Of a stretch of DNA of 64,000 nucleotides, positions 27,592 to 35,448 are shown piece by piece (position 1 is the stretch's first letter; every line of letters begins with the position of its first letter). The stretch is from contig NZ_BMMT01000006.1 in the NCBI RefSeq assembly GCF_014646075.1, forward strand, positions 124,001-188,000. The letters run 5' to 3'. The DNA comes from Saccharopolyspora thermophila (GTDB lineage Bacteria; Actinomycetota; Actinomycetes; Mycobacteriales; Pseudonocardiaceae). The translations under genes and the position numbers were made by a program. The notes under the pieces were generated by a model, which saw nothing but the letters and a program-made list of their open reading frames with translations, was not told the DNA's origin and searched no databases.

Positions 27592-29208
27592 TCAGTCGAG
27601 GCCGAGGAGCTTCTTGGCGGCTTCGCGCATCTCGACCTTGCGGACCTTGCCCGTGACCGTCATCGGGAACTCGTCGACCACGTGGACGTAGCGGGGGATC
27701 TTGTAGTGCGCCAGCTTGCCCGTGCAGAACTCGCGCAGCGACTCCGCCGTCAGCGGCTCGGCGCCCTCGCGCAGGCGCACCCACGCCATCAGCTCCTCGC
27801 CGTACCTGGCGTCCGGAACCCCGATCACCTGGGCGTCCAGGACGTCCGGGTGGGTGTAGAGGAACTCCTCGATCTCGCGCGGGTAGATGTTCTCCCCGCC
27901 GCGGATCACCATGTCCTTGATCCGGCCGGTGATGCTCACGTACCCGTCGGCGTCCATCACCGCCAGGTCGCCGGTGTGCATCCAGCGGGCCGCGTCGATC
28001 ACCTCGGCCGTCATCTCCGGCTGCTCCCAGTAGCCCAGCATCACCGAGTACCCGCGGGTGCACAGCTCGCCCGCCGTGCCGCGCGGCACCGTCAGTCCCG
28101 TGTCCGGGTCGATGATCTTGACTTCCAGGTGCGGGCCGACCCGGCCCACCGTGGACACCCGGCGCTCCAGCGAGTCGTCCGCGCGGGTCTGGGTGGACAC
28201 CGGCGAGGTCTCGGTCATGCCGTAACAGATGGCCACCCCCGCCATCCCCATCCGCTCGATGACCTGCTTCATCACCTCCACCGGGCACGGCGACCCGGCC
28301 ATGATCCCGGTCCGCAGCGAGCTGAGGTCGTAGTCCTCGAAGTTCGGCAGGTCCAGCTCGGCGATGAACATCGTCGGCACCCCGTACAGCGACGTGCAGC
28401 GCTCGGCGGCCACCGCCGCCAGGGCCGTCACCGGGTCGAAGCCCTCGCTCGGGATCACCATCGCCGCGCCGTGGCTGGTGCAGGCGAGGTTACCCATCAC
28501 CATCCCGAAGCAGTGGTAGAACGGCACCGGGATACACACCCGGTCCTGCTCGGTGTAGCCGCACAGCTCACCGACGAAGAACCCGTTGTTGAGGATGTTG
28601 TGGTGCGACAGGGTGGCGCCCTTGGGGAAGCCGGTGGTGCCCGAGGTGTACTGGATGTTGATCGGGTCGTCCGCGGACAGCCGGATGTCCGTCAATCGGG
28701 CGGGGTTCCCGCCGCCGGCGGCCAGCTCCGTCCACTCGGGACTGTCGAGGTGGACGACGCGTTCCAGCCGCGGGCACTTCGGCCGGACCTGCTCGACCAT
28801 CGCCACGTAGTCCGAGGACTTGAACCGCTGCGCGGCGACCAGCAGGCGCACCCCCGCCTGGTTGAGCACGAACTCCAGCTCGTGCACCCGGTACGCCGGG
28901 TTGACATTGACCAGGATCGCGCCGATCTTCGCCGTGGCGTACTGCAGCAGCACCCACTCTGCGCGGTTGGGCGCCCAGATCCCCACCCGGTCACCCTTGG
29001 TGATCCCGGCGTCGAGCAGACCCAGCGCCAGCGCATCGACGTCCGCCACGAGTCCCCGGTAGGTCCACCTGCGGCCGGTGGCGTGTTCCACCAGCGCGTC
29101 GCGATCCGGGAACCGTGCCGCCGTGCGATCGAGGTTGGCCCCGATCGTCTCGCCCAACAGCGGCACATCCGACACACCCGAGGAGTAGGACAGCTGCACC
29201 GACGTCAC
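27592..29208 (-). CDS. acyl-CoA synthetase (AMP-binding, FadD-like)
   Basis: A 538-aa adenylate-forming enzyme that activates a carboxylic acid as acyl-AMP and transfers it to CoA. The P-loop-like motif is [18 protein letters not shown], the A8 hinge is [20 protein letters not shown] and the C-terminal catalytic Lys lies in [13 protein letters not shown]. The GTG at 29208 has GGGAGG just upstream and gives a family-like start ([21 protein letters not shown]); a GTG at 29259 with its own GGAGGGG is possible. A medium- or long-chain fatty acid substrate is likely but not determined. Confidence 0.87.
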   Translation of the reverse strand: MTSVQLSYSSGVSDVPLLGETIGANLDRTAARFPDRDALVEHATGRRWTYRGLVADVDALALGLLDAGITKGDRVGIWAPNRAEWVLLQYATAKIGAILVNVNPAYRVHELEFVLNQAGVRLLVAAQRFKSSDYVAMVEQVRPKCPRLERVVHLDSPEWTELAAGGGNPARLTDIRLSADDPINIQYTSGTTGFPKGATLSHHNILNNGFFVGELCGYTEQDRVCIPVPFYHCFGMVMGNLACTSHGAAMVIPSEGFDPVTALAAVAAERCTSLYGVPTMFIAELDLPNFEDYDLSSLRTGIMAGSPCPVEVMKQVIERMGMAGVAICYGMTETSPVSTQTRADDSLERRVSTVGRVGPHLEVKIIDPDTGLTVPRGTAGELCTRGYSVMLGYWEQPEMTAEVIDAARWMHTGDLAVMDADGYVSITGRIKDMVIRGGENIYPREIEEFLYTHPDVLDAQVIGVPDARYGEELMAWVRLREGAEPLTAESLREFCTGKLAHYKIPRYVHVVDEFPMTVTGKVRKVEMREAAKKLLGLD

Positions 29209-29276
29209 GTCGCCTCCCGAAAACAGTGGTGCGGAGCAGTAGGCGGAAAGACTAGGCACGTCCAGCCCCTCCCGAT

Positions 29277-29293
29277 TACCCCCGAAAGGGGGT
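29277..29293. promoter_or_regulatory. palindrome TACCCCC-GAAA-GGGGGT upstream of acyl-CoA synthetase
   Basis: Perfect arms ACCCCC/GGGGGT separated by GAAA, about 70 nt upstream of the synthetase start. It matches the palindrome in front of the GAF-LuxR gene at 17682-17698 in 14 of 15 core positions. A common regulator of both genes is the simplest reading. Confidence 0.5.
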
Positions 29294-29406
29294 GTATCGC
29301 ACCCATTCAGGCCAGGAGGGGGCCGAGTTGGCGGGCGTGTTCACACACCAGTCCGACCGCAGCTGGACGTCCCGCCCACCGCGGGCGGCCACTGCCACGC
29401 AGGATG

Positions 29407-29454
29407 ACGCCGGGCATGCCCGGTGTCCGCTTCCGCACGCCGGGCATGCCCGGT
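29407..29454. repeat. two copies of a palindrome-containing 18-mer
   Basis: The 18-base sequence at 29407-29424 is repeated exactly at 29437-29454. Each copy contains the 14-bp palindrome CCGGGCATGCCCGG (29410-29423 and 29440-29453), centres 30 bp apart. They lie directly after the stop codon of the last gene of the hydrolase operon, so they may act as a terminator or protein-binding site. Confidence 0.6.
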
Positions 29455-29455
29455 A

Positions 29456-29872
29456 CTACCAGGATTCCTTCCTGGTCCAGGACTCCGGGGCGGGTTCCTC
29501 GCCCTGGAATTCATCCGGCGCCTCCGCCTCCTGCTCTTCGAAGAGGCTGTTGAGGTACTCGCCGACCTCGGTCGCGACCTTCGCACCGCAACCGACCTCG
29601 ATGGCGACCAGGCCCTGCTGCAGCGCGTCGAAGGACGCCTCCTCGCTGAGCCGGGTCAGTTCCGCGGCGAGCCCTTCGGGACCGAGCGCGAGCGCCTGGT
29701 CGGTCAGCTCCAGCTCGACCAGCATGCCCTGCAGGTCCACCTCCAGCGAGATGCCCTCGCCCTCCGCGGTGCCACGAATCCGGTCCATGCTGGCGGCGAG
29801 GTCCATCGGCCGTTCCGGAATCCCCTCGGCGATGGCGATCAGGTCGTCGATGGTCCGTTCGTCGGCGTCCAT
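29456..29872 (-). CDS. acidic YbaB/EspL-like protein of the hydrolase operon
   Basis: A 138-aa acidic protein. Residues 40-95 (ISLEVDLQGMLVELELTDQA, then LALGPEGLAAEL) follow the YbaB/EbfC strand-turn-strand and LGPExLA pattern also present in the gene upstream. The Glu-rich C-terminal tail (EEQEAEAPDEFQGEEP) is likely disordered. The ATG overlaps the upstream stop by one base (TGATG), so translation is coupled. In ESX-1 loci the YbaB-like EspL protein stabilises secreted substrates; the same role for this protein is an inference. An immunity-type role for a secreted hydrolase is the alternative. Confidence 0.65.
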   Translation of the reverse strand: MDADERTIDDLIAIAEGIPERPMDLAASMDRIRGTAEGEGISLEVDLQGMLVELELTDQALALGPEGLAAELTRLSEEASFDALQQGLVAIEVGCGAKVATEVGEYLNSLFEEQEAEAPDEFQGEEPAPESWTRKESW

Positions 29873-30156
29873 CACGCCCTCCCCGCTTCCGTCGCGTCGT
29901 CTTCGTCGCTCAGCGGGTCCAGGCCCAGCACGGCCAGTTCCGCGTCGCTGAGCTCGCCGACCTCCTCGGCCATGGCCTGCCGGGCCGCCTGGTTGGCGAC
30001 GCGGGCCGCCTGGCGCACCACGTCCTTGATGGTGGCGGCCAGCCGCTCGGCGCCGAGCTGGAGCGCCTCCGGTTCCAGTTCCACCGACCGCAGGGCGCCG
30101 CCGGGAGCCACCGCGATCGTCACGCCGTCGCGCTGCGCGCGTCCGATGATCGTCAC
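29872..30156 (-). CDS. YbaB/EbfC-family protein (EspL-like)
   Basis: A 94-aa protein with GVTIAVAPGGALRSVELEPEA and LGAERLAATIKDVV, the YbaB fold pattern of a beta hairpin followed by helices. Members bind DNA as nucleoid proteins or, in ESX loci, act as partners of secreted proteins. It overlaps the CHAP gene by 4 nt (ATGA at 30153-30156) and the next gene by 1 nt, placing it firmly within the operon. The two consecutive YbaB-like genes may form a heterodimer. Confidence 0.72.
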   Translation of the reverse strand: MTIIGRAQRDGVTIAVAPGGALRSVELEPEALQLGAERLAATIKDVVRQAARVANQAARQAMAEEVGELSDAELAVLGLDPLSDEDDATEAGRA

Positions 30157-31226
30157 TTCGGGTGCACCCCTCCGTAGAACTTGTCGGCGTCCTTGGGCAG
30201 CGTGTAGGTGCGGCGCGCGACCTGGTCGCCAGAGTTGCCCTCGATCGTGGTGATCTTGTTGCCCTCGACCTTCTCGATGATGCCGATGTGCTTGCTGGTG
30301 GCGGGGCTGTCCGGTCCGCTGCCGAACAGCAGTGCATCACCGGGGCGGGCCTGCTTGGCCAGCGCATCGGCGTCGTAGGCGGTGCCGTGCTTCTCGCCCC
30401 ACTTGTAGACGTCGCCGCTGAAGCCGTACTTGGGGATGTCCACCCCGGCGTCCTGCCACATCGAGGTGGCGAAGTAGGAGCACCACGGCTGTCCGGTCGG
30501 CCCCCACTTGTTCCGGTTGTTGGCGCCCTCGTGGTAGCCGAGGTGCTTGCGCGCGTTCTCCAGGATCTTCTCGGCCTTGGCCGAGCCCTTGCGCTCGTCC
30601 TTGCCCTTCTGGCCGCCCTCGCCCTTGCCGGTGTCCTTGCCGGGCTGCTTGGCCTCGGATCTGGGGTCGGCGACCCCGTCGGAGTCGACGTCCCGCTGCA
30701 GCGCGCGGAGCTTGCGCGCGGCCTCGACCATCTCGTCACGGGCGTCCTTGAGCTCGCCACCGGACTGCTTGATGTAGCTGCCGGCGAGGTCGGCGACCTG
30801 GGCAACCGCGCGCATCAGCCCGGCCGGAGCGGTGATCCCGGCCGCGGCCAGCCCGGACTGCAGCAGCTTCGTCGCCGTGGTGATGAACTCCTCGACGATG
30901 TTGCCGACGGTGTTGTGCCGGCCCTCCAACGCCTGGTAGACCTCGGCGACGATCTTGGCGCCCTTGGTGCTGGCCTGCGCGGTGAGTTCGAGATCCCTGT
31001 CGAACCTGTCGGTGCGCTTCTGGAAACCGGCGGTGGCGTTGCTCTCCCACCTGCTCAGCAGGGTTTGGGCAGCCTTGCGGTGCGCGTCGCGCTGCTCCTC
31101 GATCGCCTTGGCGGCCGACTCCAGCGCGGTCTGCGCGTTCTGCGCCTCACCGGCCTTGCCCTCGAGCTTGGTCCGGTGCGCGATCAGCTCGCCGGCGAAC
31201 CGCGTGGCGATTCCTGAGACATCCAC
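30153..31226 (-). CDS. WXG100-like domain fused to CHAP peptidoglycan hydrolase
   Basis: A 357-aa two-domain protein. Residues 1-175 are helical and WXG100/ESX-substrate-like, with W60-E-S in place of WxG and a type VII motif YxxxE at 97-101 (YQALE). A Lys/Gly-rich linker (190-215) leads to a C-terminal CHAP amidase/endopeptidase domain with catalytic Cys249 (QPWCSYFATSMW), His313 (KHIGII) and an acidic or amide residue in the IEGNSGDQ segment. There is no Sec signal. It lies 18 nt after the transglycosylase gene and overlaps the YbaB gene. It is probably exported by an ESX system to cut cell-wall peptide bonds. Confidence 0.82.
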   Translation of the reverse strand: MDVSGIATRFAGELIAHRTKLEGKAGEAQNAQTALESAAKAIEEQRDAHRKAAQTLLSRWESNATAGFQKRTDRFDRDLELTAQASTKGAKIVAEVYQALEGRHNTVGNIVEEFITTATKLLQSGLAAAGITAPAGLMRAVAQVADLAGSYIKQSGGELKDARDEMVEAARKLRALQRDVDSDGVADPRSEAKQPGKDTGKGEGGQKGKDERKGSAKAEKILENARKHLGYHEGANNRNKWGPTGQPWCSYFATSMWQDAGVDIPKYGFSGDVYKWGEKHGTAYDADALAKQARPGDALLFGSGPDSPATSKHIGIIEKVEGNKITTIEGNSGDQVARRTYTLPKDADKFYGGVHPK

Positions 31227-31244
31227 TGTGGACTCCCTCGTCCG

Positions 31245-31994
31245 TCAGCCCAGAGCGGCCTTGAGTTCGCGAACCGCCGCCTGGTCGGCCTCTTCGTAGG
31301 TCCTCGCCGCCTCGCTGGCGGCCTTGCCCAGGTTGCGCGCGTTCGTCCCGGTGGCGGTGACCTGCTTCTTCAGGCTGTCGCTGAAGTCACCGAGCGCGTC
31401 GGTGAACCCGGTCTCCTTGCCGACCCGGCCGAAGGTGTCCTCGGCGATGCCGCGCACGGCATGGACGGTCTTCTTGCCGACCGCCTCCAGGCCGTCGGCG
31501 ACGCCGTCGGCCTGCTTGGCGTAGGTGCGCAGGTACTCGGTCTGGACGGTGAAACCGTCGCCGCCGGGCTTGCCGGGGCGCTGGCCGCCCCCGGAGCCCT
31601 TGCCGTTGCCCTTGCCCTTGCCGACGTGCCTGACGGCCTTGCGCGCGTCGTCGAGGTGCTTCTTGTAGGCCCCGTTCTCGTACGTCGACCAGTGCCGGAA
31701 CGACCGGTCGCCGTCGTCCTTCCAGATCTGGTAGGCGGCCTTGGCGTTCTCGTCTGGATCGAACAGGTCCTTGTTCGAGTCAAGGCCGTACTGCCGGCGC
31801 CGGGCCGGGCCCAGGTCGCCGAGCATGTTGATCTGCCAGAGGCCGTAGGAGTTGTCCAGGCCCTCGTGGTTGTGAGCACGGGTGTTCCCTCCGGACTCCG
31901 CAAGAGCCACGGCCACCGCGGTGGTCAGGGCCTCGCCCCGGAAGCCTGCGTCGTAGGCGTGCTGGGCGATCTGCTCCGCTGAAAGCTTGCTCAC
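31245..31994 (-). CDS. lytic transglycosylase domain fused to EspC-like type VII domain
   Basis: A 249-aa protein with the reverse domain order of its neighbour. Residues 5-120 are a lysozyme-like transglycosylase domain with catalytic Glu33 (VALAESGGN) and the YGLWQIN motif (50-56). A Gly/Lys linker (122-146) joins residues 148-249, a helical domain resembling EspC (DUF2580), which begins FTVQTEYLRTYAKQADGVADG and ends with the type VII motif YxxxD at 233-237 (YEEAD). It has no Sec signal. First gene of the four-gene operon. It would cleave glycan strands after ESX-dependent export. Confidence 0.82.
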   Translation of the reverse strand: MSKLSAEQIAQHAYDAGFRGEALTTAVAVALAESGGNTRAHNHEGLDNSYGLWQINMLGDLGPARRRQYGLDSNKDLFDPDENAKAAYQIWKDDGDRSFRHWSTYENGAYKKHLDDARKAVRHVGKGKGNGKGSGGGQRPGKPGGDGFTVQTEYLRTYAKQADGVADGLEAVGKKTVHAVRGIAEDTFGRVGKETGFTDALGDFSDSLKKQVTATGTNARNLGKAASEAARTYEEADQAAVRELKAALG

Positions 31995-32082
31995 GCGATC
32001 AGTATTACCGCCAAGGTCCGCACCATGACCCCGTTTTTCACGATTTGCGCACGGAAACGGGTGCGCGCTCGGCGCGGTGGGG

Positions 32083-32457
32083 TCACTCCTCGCGGGCGAG
32101 CGTGCTCCAGCGCAGCTTCTCCTGCTCGCGCTTGGGCAGCCCGGCGACCACCAGGTCGTAGGAGTCCTCGATCATGTCCCGGACCAGCTGCTCGGGCACC
32201 GAGCCGTCCAGGACGACGGTGTTCCAGTGCCGCTTGTTGAGGTGGTAGCCGGGAGTGATGGCGGGGTACGCGCCGCGCAGCTGGACGGCCAGCTCGGGCT
32301 CGCACTTCAGGCTGACCCGCAGCGGCGTGGCGCCCAACCGGCTGATCGCGAAGATCTTCCCGCTGACCTTGAACACGCTGTTGCTGTCGTCGAACGGGAA
32401 CTCCTCCCGCGCCCCGGCGAACCCCAGGCAGGCGGCCTTCAACTCCTCAGGCGTCAC
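32083..32457 (-). CDS. MmcQ/YjbR family protein
   Basis: A 124-aa single-domain protein with the family pattern: N-terminal MTPEELKAACLGFAGAREEFPF, DDSNSVFKVSGKIFAI, LSLKCEPELA-type strand (VSLKCEPELAVQL), and YHLNKRHWNTVVLDGSVP with the invariant His-x5-W. These CyaY-like proteins are presumed DNA- or ligand-binding; the biological role is unknown. It stands alone between the hydrolase operon and a DUF397-like gene. Confidence 0.85.
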   Translation of the reverse strand: MTPEELKAACLGFAGAREEFPFDDSNSVFKVSGKIFAISRLGATPLRVSLKCEPELAVQLRGAYPAITPGYHLNKRHWNTVVLDGSVPEQLVRDMIEDSYDLVVAGLPKREQEKLRWSTLAREE

Positions 32458-32508
32458 CCCACCACCCTATGCCCCCAACACGGCGTCAGTACCCACCTGC
32501 CGCCGCGG

Positions 32509-32751
32509 GTGCTCAACGCAGGCACAATCACCTTTCCCCACCCGGCGTGGGCGGCATTCCTGAGCGATGCCCGCAACGGTCGCACCGACACCACCAACGG
32601 GGTCGCCACCATCACCAGAATCGGCACGGACACGCTCGTCACCTCGTTAGCCACCGAGGTTGTACTGCGCTTCAACCAGGGCGAGTGGTCGGCCTTCCTC
32701 GCGGGAGCCGCAGACGGCGAGTTCGACTTCGCCGGTCAGCTGGCCGCCTGA
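32509..32751 (+). CDS. DUF397-like small protein, perhaps truncated
   Basis: About 80 aa from the GTG at 32509. The C-terminal LRFNQGEWSAFLAGAADGEFD is the DUF397 signature (hydrophobic-x-x-x-E-W-x-A-F-L-x-G-x-x-D-G-E-F). The N-terminal part repeats it in divergent form (ITFPHPAWAAFLSDARNGRTD). The usual DUF397 N-terminal W-R-K-S-S-Y-S block is missing, and no XRE partner gene lies next to it. No good ribosome binding site is seen. It could be a decayed copy. Confidence 0.5.
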   Translation: MLNAGTITFPHPAWAAFLSDARNGRTDTTNGVATITRIGTDTLVTSLATEVVLRFNQGEWSAFLAGAADGEFDFAGQLAA

Positions 32752-32934
32752 TCATGACCAGGGGGAGCAGCGCAACCTCGACCACCTGCTGCCGCTGCGC
32801 GGCTCCCACGGCGACCACCTCCACGTGTCGTCCGGTGATGAACCCGGTTGGCATCCACGGTGCTGCCCGTTGCCCGAGCTTGTCACTCTTGGCAGGGTCG
32901 GTGCAGGACGGACCGGGACGTGGTGGAGCGGGCG

Positions 32935-34599
32935 ATGGACGCTGATGTGATCGTGGTGGGTGCCGGGCTGGCGGGTCTGGTGGCGACGGCGGAGCTGGCC
33001 GACGCCGGTCGTCGGGTGCTGCTGCTGGACCAGGAGCCGGAGACCGGCCTGGGCGGCCAGGCGTTCTGGTCGTTCGGCGGGTTGTTCCTCGTCGACTCCC
33101 CCGAGCAGCGCCGGATGCGCATCGAGGACTCCCCCGAGCTGGCATGGCAGGACTGGCTGGGCAGCGCTGGTTTCGACCGCGATGTCAACGATCCGCGCGG
33201 CGCCGACCACTGGGGCCACCGGTGGGCGCGGTCCTACGTGGACTTCGCGTGCGGCGAGAAGCGCGCCTGGTTGCACTCGCTCGGGGTGCGCTGGTTTCCG
33301 CTGGTGGGCTGGGCGGAGCGCGGTGGTTTCCTCGCCGACGGCCCGGGCAACTCGGTGCCGCGCTTCCACATCACCTGGGGCACCGGACCAGGGCTGCTCG
33401 CGCCGTTCGTGCGGCGGGTGCGGGAGGCGGTCGCCCGCGGGCGGGTCGAGCTGCGGTTCCGCCACCGCGTGGACGAGCTGACCTCGACCGGTGGTGTCGT
33501 CGACGGGGTGCGCGGCGCGATCCTGGAACCCAGCAGCGCGGCCCGCGGCACGCCCAGTTCGCGCACCGCGGTCGGCGATTTCGACCTGCGCGCCCAGGCC
33601 GTGCTGGTCACCTCCGGCGGGCTCGGCGCCAACCACGAGCTGGTCCGCGCCAACTGGCCCGCCCGCCTCGGCGACCCGCCGCGGCGGATGCTGTCCGGGG
33701 TGCCCGAGCACGTCGACGGGCGGATGCTCGGGATCACCGAGAAGGCCGGTGGCCGGGTGGTCAACCGCGACCGAATGTGGCACTACACCGAGGGTGTCGA
33801 GAACTGGGACCCGATCTGGCCGCGGCACGGCATCCGCATCCTGCCTGGTCCGTCGTCGCTGTGGCTCGACGCGCGCGGCAGACGGCTGCCGGCGCCGAAC
33901 TTCCCCGGTTTCGACACGCTCAACGCGCTGCGGACCATCACCGCCACCGGCTACGACCACTCCTGGTTCGTACTCAACCGAAAGATCGTCGAGAAGGAGT
34001 TCGCGCTCTCCGGCTCCGAGCAGAACCCGGACCTGACCGGCAAAAACGTCCGGCTCACGCTCAGCCGGGTGCGCCCGGGGGCGCCGGGACCGGTGGCGGC
34101 GTTCGTGCGCAACGGCGCCGACTTCGTGGTCGCGCGAACCCTGCCGGAACTCGTCGCGGGCATGAACGAACTGACCGGGGAGCCGCTGGTCGACCTCGCC
34201 GAGGTGGAGCGGCAGATCGTCGCCCGCGACCGGCAGCTTGCCAACCCGTTCACCAAGGACCTGCAGATCATGGCGATCCGCAACGCGCGCCGGTCGCTGC
34301 CGGACCGGGTGCGCACCGCCGCGCCGCACCGGCTGCTGGATCCCGCCGCGGGCCCACTGATCGCGGTGCGGTTGCACATCCTGACGCGCAAGACACTCGG
34401 CGGGTTGCAGACCGACCTGTCCTGCCGGGTACTGGACGCCGACGGCCAGCCGGTGCCCGGGCTGCACGCCGCCGGTGAGGTCGCCGGGTTCGGCGGCGGT
34501 GGGATGCACGGGTACCGCGCGCTGGAGGGGACGTTCCTCGGCGGCTGCCTGTTCTCCGGTCGGCAGGCCGGTCGCGCGCTGGCCCGGGGCACCGCCTGA
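32935..34599 (+). CDS. FAD-binding dehydrogenase (KstD/succinate dehydrogenase flavoprotein-like)
   Basis: A 554-aa flavoprotein. The dinucleotide motif DVIVVGAGLAGLVATAELADAG is at residues 3-24, with the acidic ribose-binding end LLLDQE. The C-terminal FAD segment is PGLHAAGEVAGFGGGGMHGYRALEGTFLGGC. It resembles the Rv0785-type dehydrogenases of actinobacteria, which are related to 3-ketosteroid delta-1-dehydrogenases but with no proven substrate. The ATG at 32935 follows GGAG. It stands alone in its strand context. Confidence 0.85.
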   Translation: MDADVIVVGAGLAGLVATAELADAGRRVLLLDQEPETGLGGQAFWSFGGLFLVDSPEQRRMRIEDSPELAWQDWLGSAGFDRDVNDPRGADHWGHRWARSYVDFACGEKRAWLHSLGVRWFPLVGWAERGGFLADGPGNSVPRFHITWGTGPGLLAPFVRRVREAVARGRVELRFRHRVDELTSTGGVVDGVRGAILEPSSAARGTPSSRTAVGDFDLRAQAVLVTSGGLGANHELVRANWPARLGDPPRRMLSGVPEHVDGRMLGITEKAGGRVVNRDRMWHYTEGVENWDPIWPRHGIRILPGPSSLWLDARGRRLPAPNFPGFDTLNALRTITATGYDHSWFVLNRKIVEKEFALSGSEQNPDLTGKNVRLTLSRVRPGAPGPVAAFVRNGADFVVARTLPELVAGMNELTGEPLVDLAEVERQIVARDRQLANPFTKDLQIMAIRNARRSLPDRVRTAAPHRLLDPAAGPLIAVRLHILTRKTLGGLQTDLSCRVLDADGQPVPGLHAAGEVAGFGGGGMHGYRALEGTFLGGCLFSGRQAGRALARGTA

Positions 34600-34728
34600 C
34601 CCGCGTCGCGGAATCCCGGCGCCTTCCGGGCACGACACCGCGTCGCCGCCTGCGTCTGGACCACACCCGTCGTGGACACCTGCCCCGCACTGGGGGTATA
34701 TATGGGGTTACAGAGCAGAGGAGGCGGC

Positions 34729-35442
34729 GTGCCGAAGATCAACGTGTACCTGCCTGACGAGTTGGCCGAGGCGGTCCGGACCGCCGGAGTGCCGGTGTCG
34801 GCGATCTGCCAGCGTGCCCTGGAACAGTCGGCGAAGCGGGTGATGGCACTGCGCGCGGCCGCGCTCGGCGATCTCGACGAGGCGGACCCGACCGAACGGT
34901 TGTCGCAGTTCACCGATCGCGCCCGGGCGGCAGTCCGGCTGGGCATCGAGCAGGCGCGCAACGACGGTGCCGCGCAGGTTGGCACCGAGCACCTGCTACG
35001 CGGGATGCTCGCCGAAGGCACCAACCTGGCATTGCGCGTGCTGCATGCCATGGAGATCGATCCGGCCCGGCTGGACACACCCCGGCAGGCCGAAGCGACC
35101 GACGCACCCGCCGCGCACTTCAGCGGTCCGGCGGCGAACGCCCTGGAACTCGCCGTGATCGAGGCAGTGGCGCTCGGGCACAACTACGTCGGCTGCGAAC
35201 ACCTGCTGCTGGGTCTGATCGCCGAACCCGACGGCGCCGGTGGTCACGCCCTGCGCGGCGCCGGGGCGGAGCTGCGCGCGACGCGCGGTGCCGTGGTCGC
35301 GGCGTTGGCCGGCTACGTGCACCTGCGGGCGCAGGCGGCCGGTGAGTCGGCGACAACGGTGGCAGCAGCACTCCGCCAGGAACTGCAACCGCTCCTCGAC
35401 CGGATCGCGCGGTTGGAGGAGCACGTCGGCCTCGGTGGTTGA
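34729..35442 (+). CDS. ribbon-helix-helix/double Clp_N domain protein
   Basis: A 237-aa protein with an unusual layout. Residues 1-20 (PKINVYLPDELAEAVRTAG) look like an RHH DNA-binding or dimerisation strand-helix. Two Clp_N repeats follow, marked by GTEHLLRGMLAEG (about 85-97) and GCEHLLLGLIAEPDGAGG (about 157-174). A C-terminal helix (LRQELQPLLDRIARLEEHV) may form a coiled coil. There is no ATPase module. Similar Clp_N-only proteins might compete with or adapt ClpC substrates. The GTG start has AGAGGAGG upstream and a TATATAT stretch sits about 30 nt before it. Confidence 0.75.
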   Translation: MPKINVYLPDELAEAVRTAGVPVSAICQRALEQSAKRVMALRAAALGDLDEADPTERLSQFTDRARAAVRLGIEQARNDGAAQVGTEHLLRGMLAEGTNLALRVLHAMEIDPARLDTPRQAEATDAPAAHFSGPAANALELAVIEAVALGHNYVGCEHLLLGLIAEPDGAGGHALRGAGAELRATRGAVVAALAGYVHLRAQAAGESATTVAAALRQELQPLLDRIARLEEHVGLGG

Positions 35443-35448
35443 CCCGTC

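Noticed and set aside
29456-30805. A 449-codon minus-strand frame
   Set aside because: Only its last 138 codons have coding character. The rest runs antiphase through the CHAP and first YbaB-like genes.
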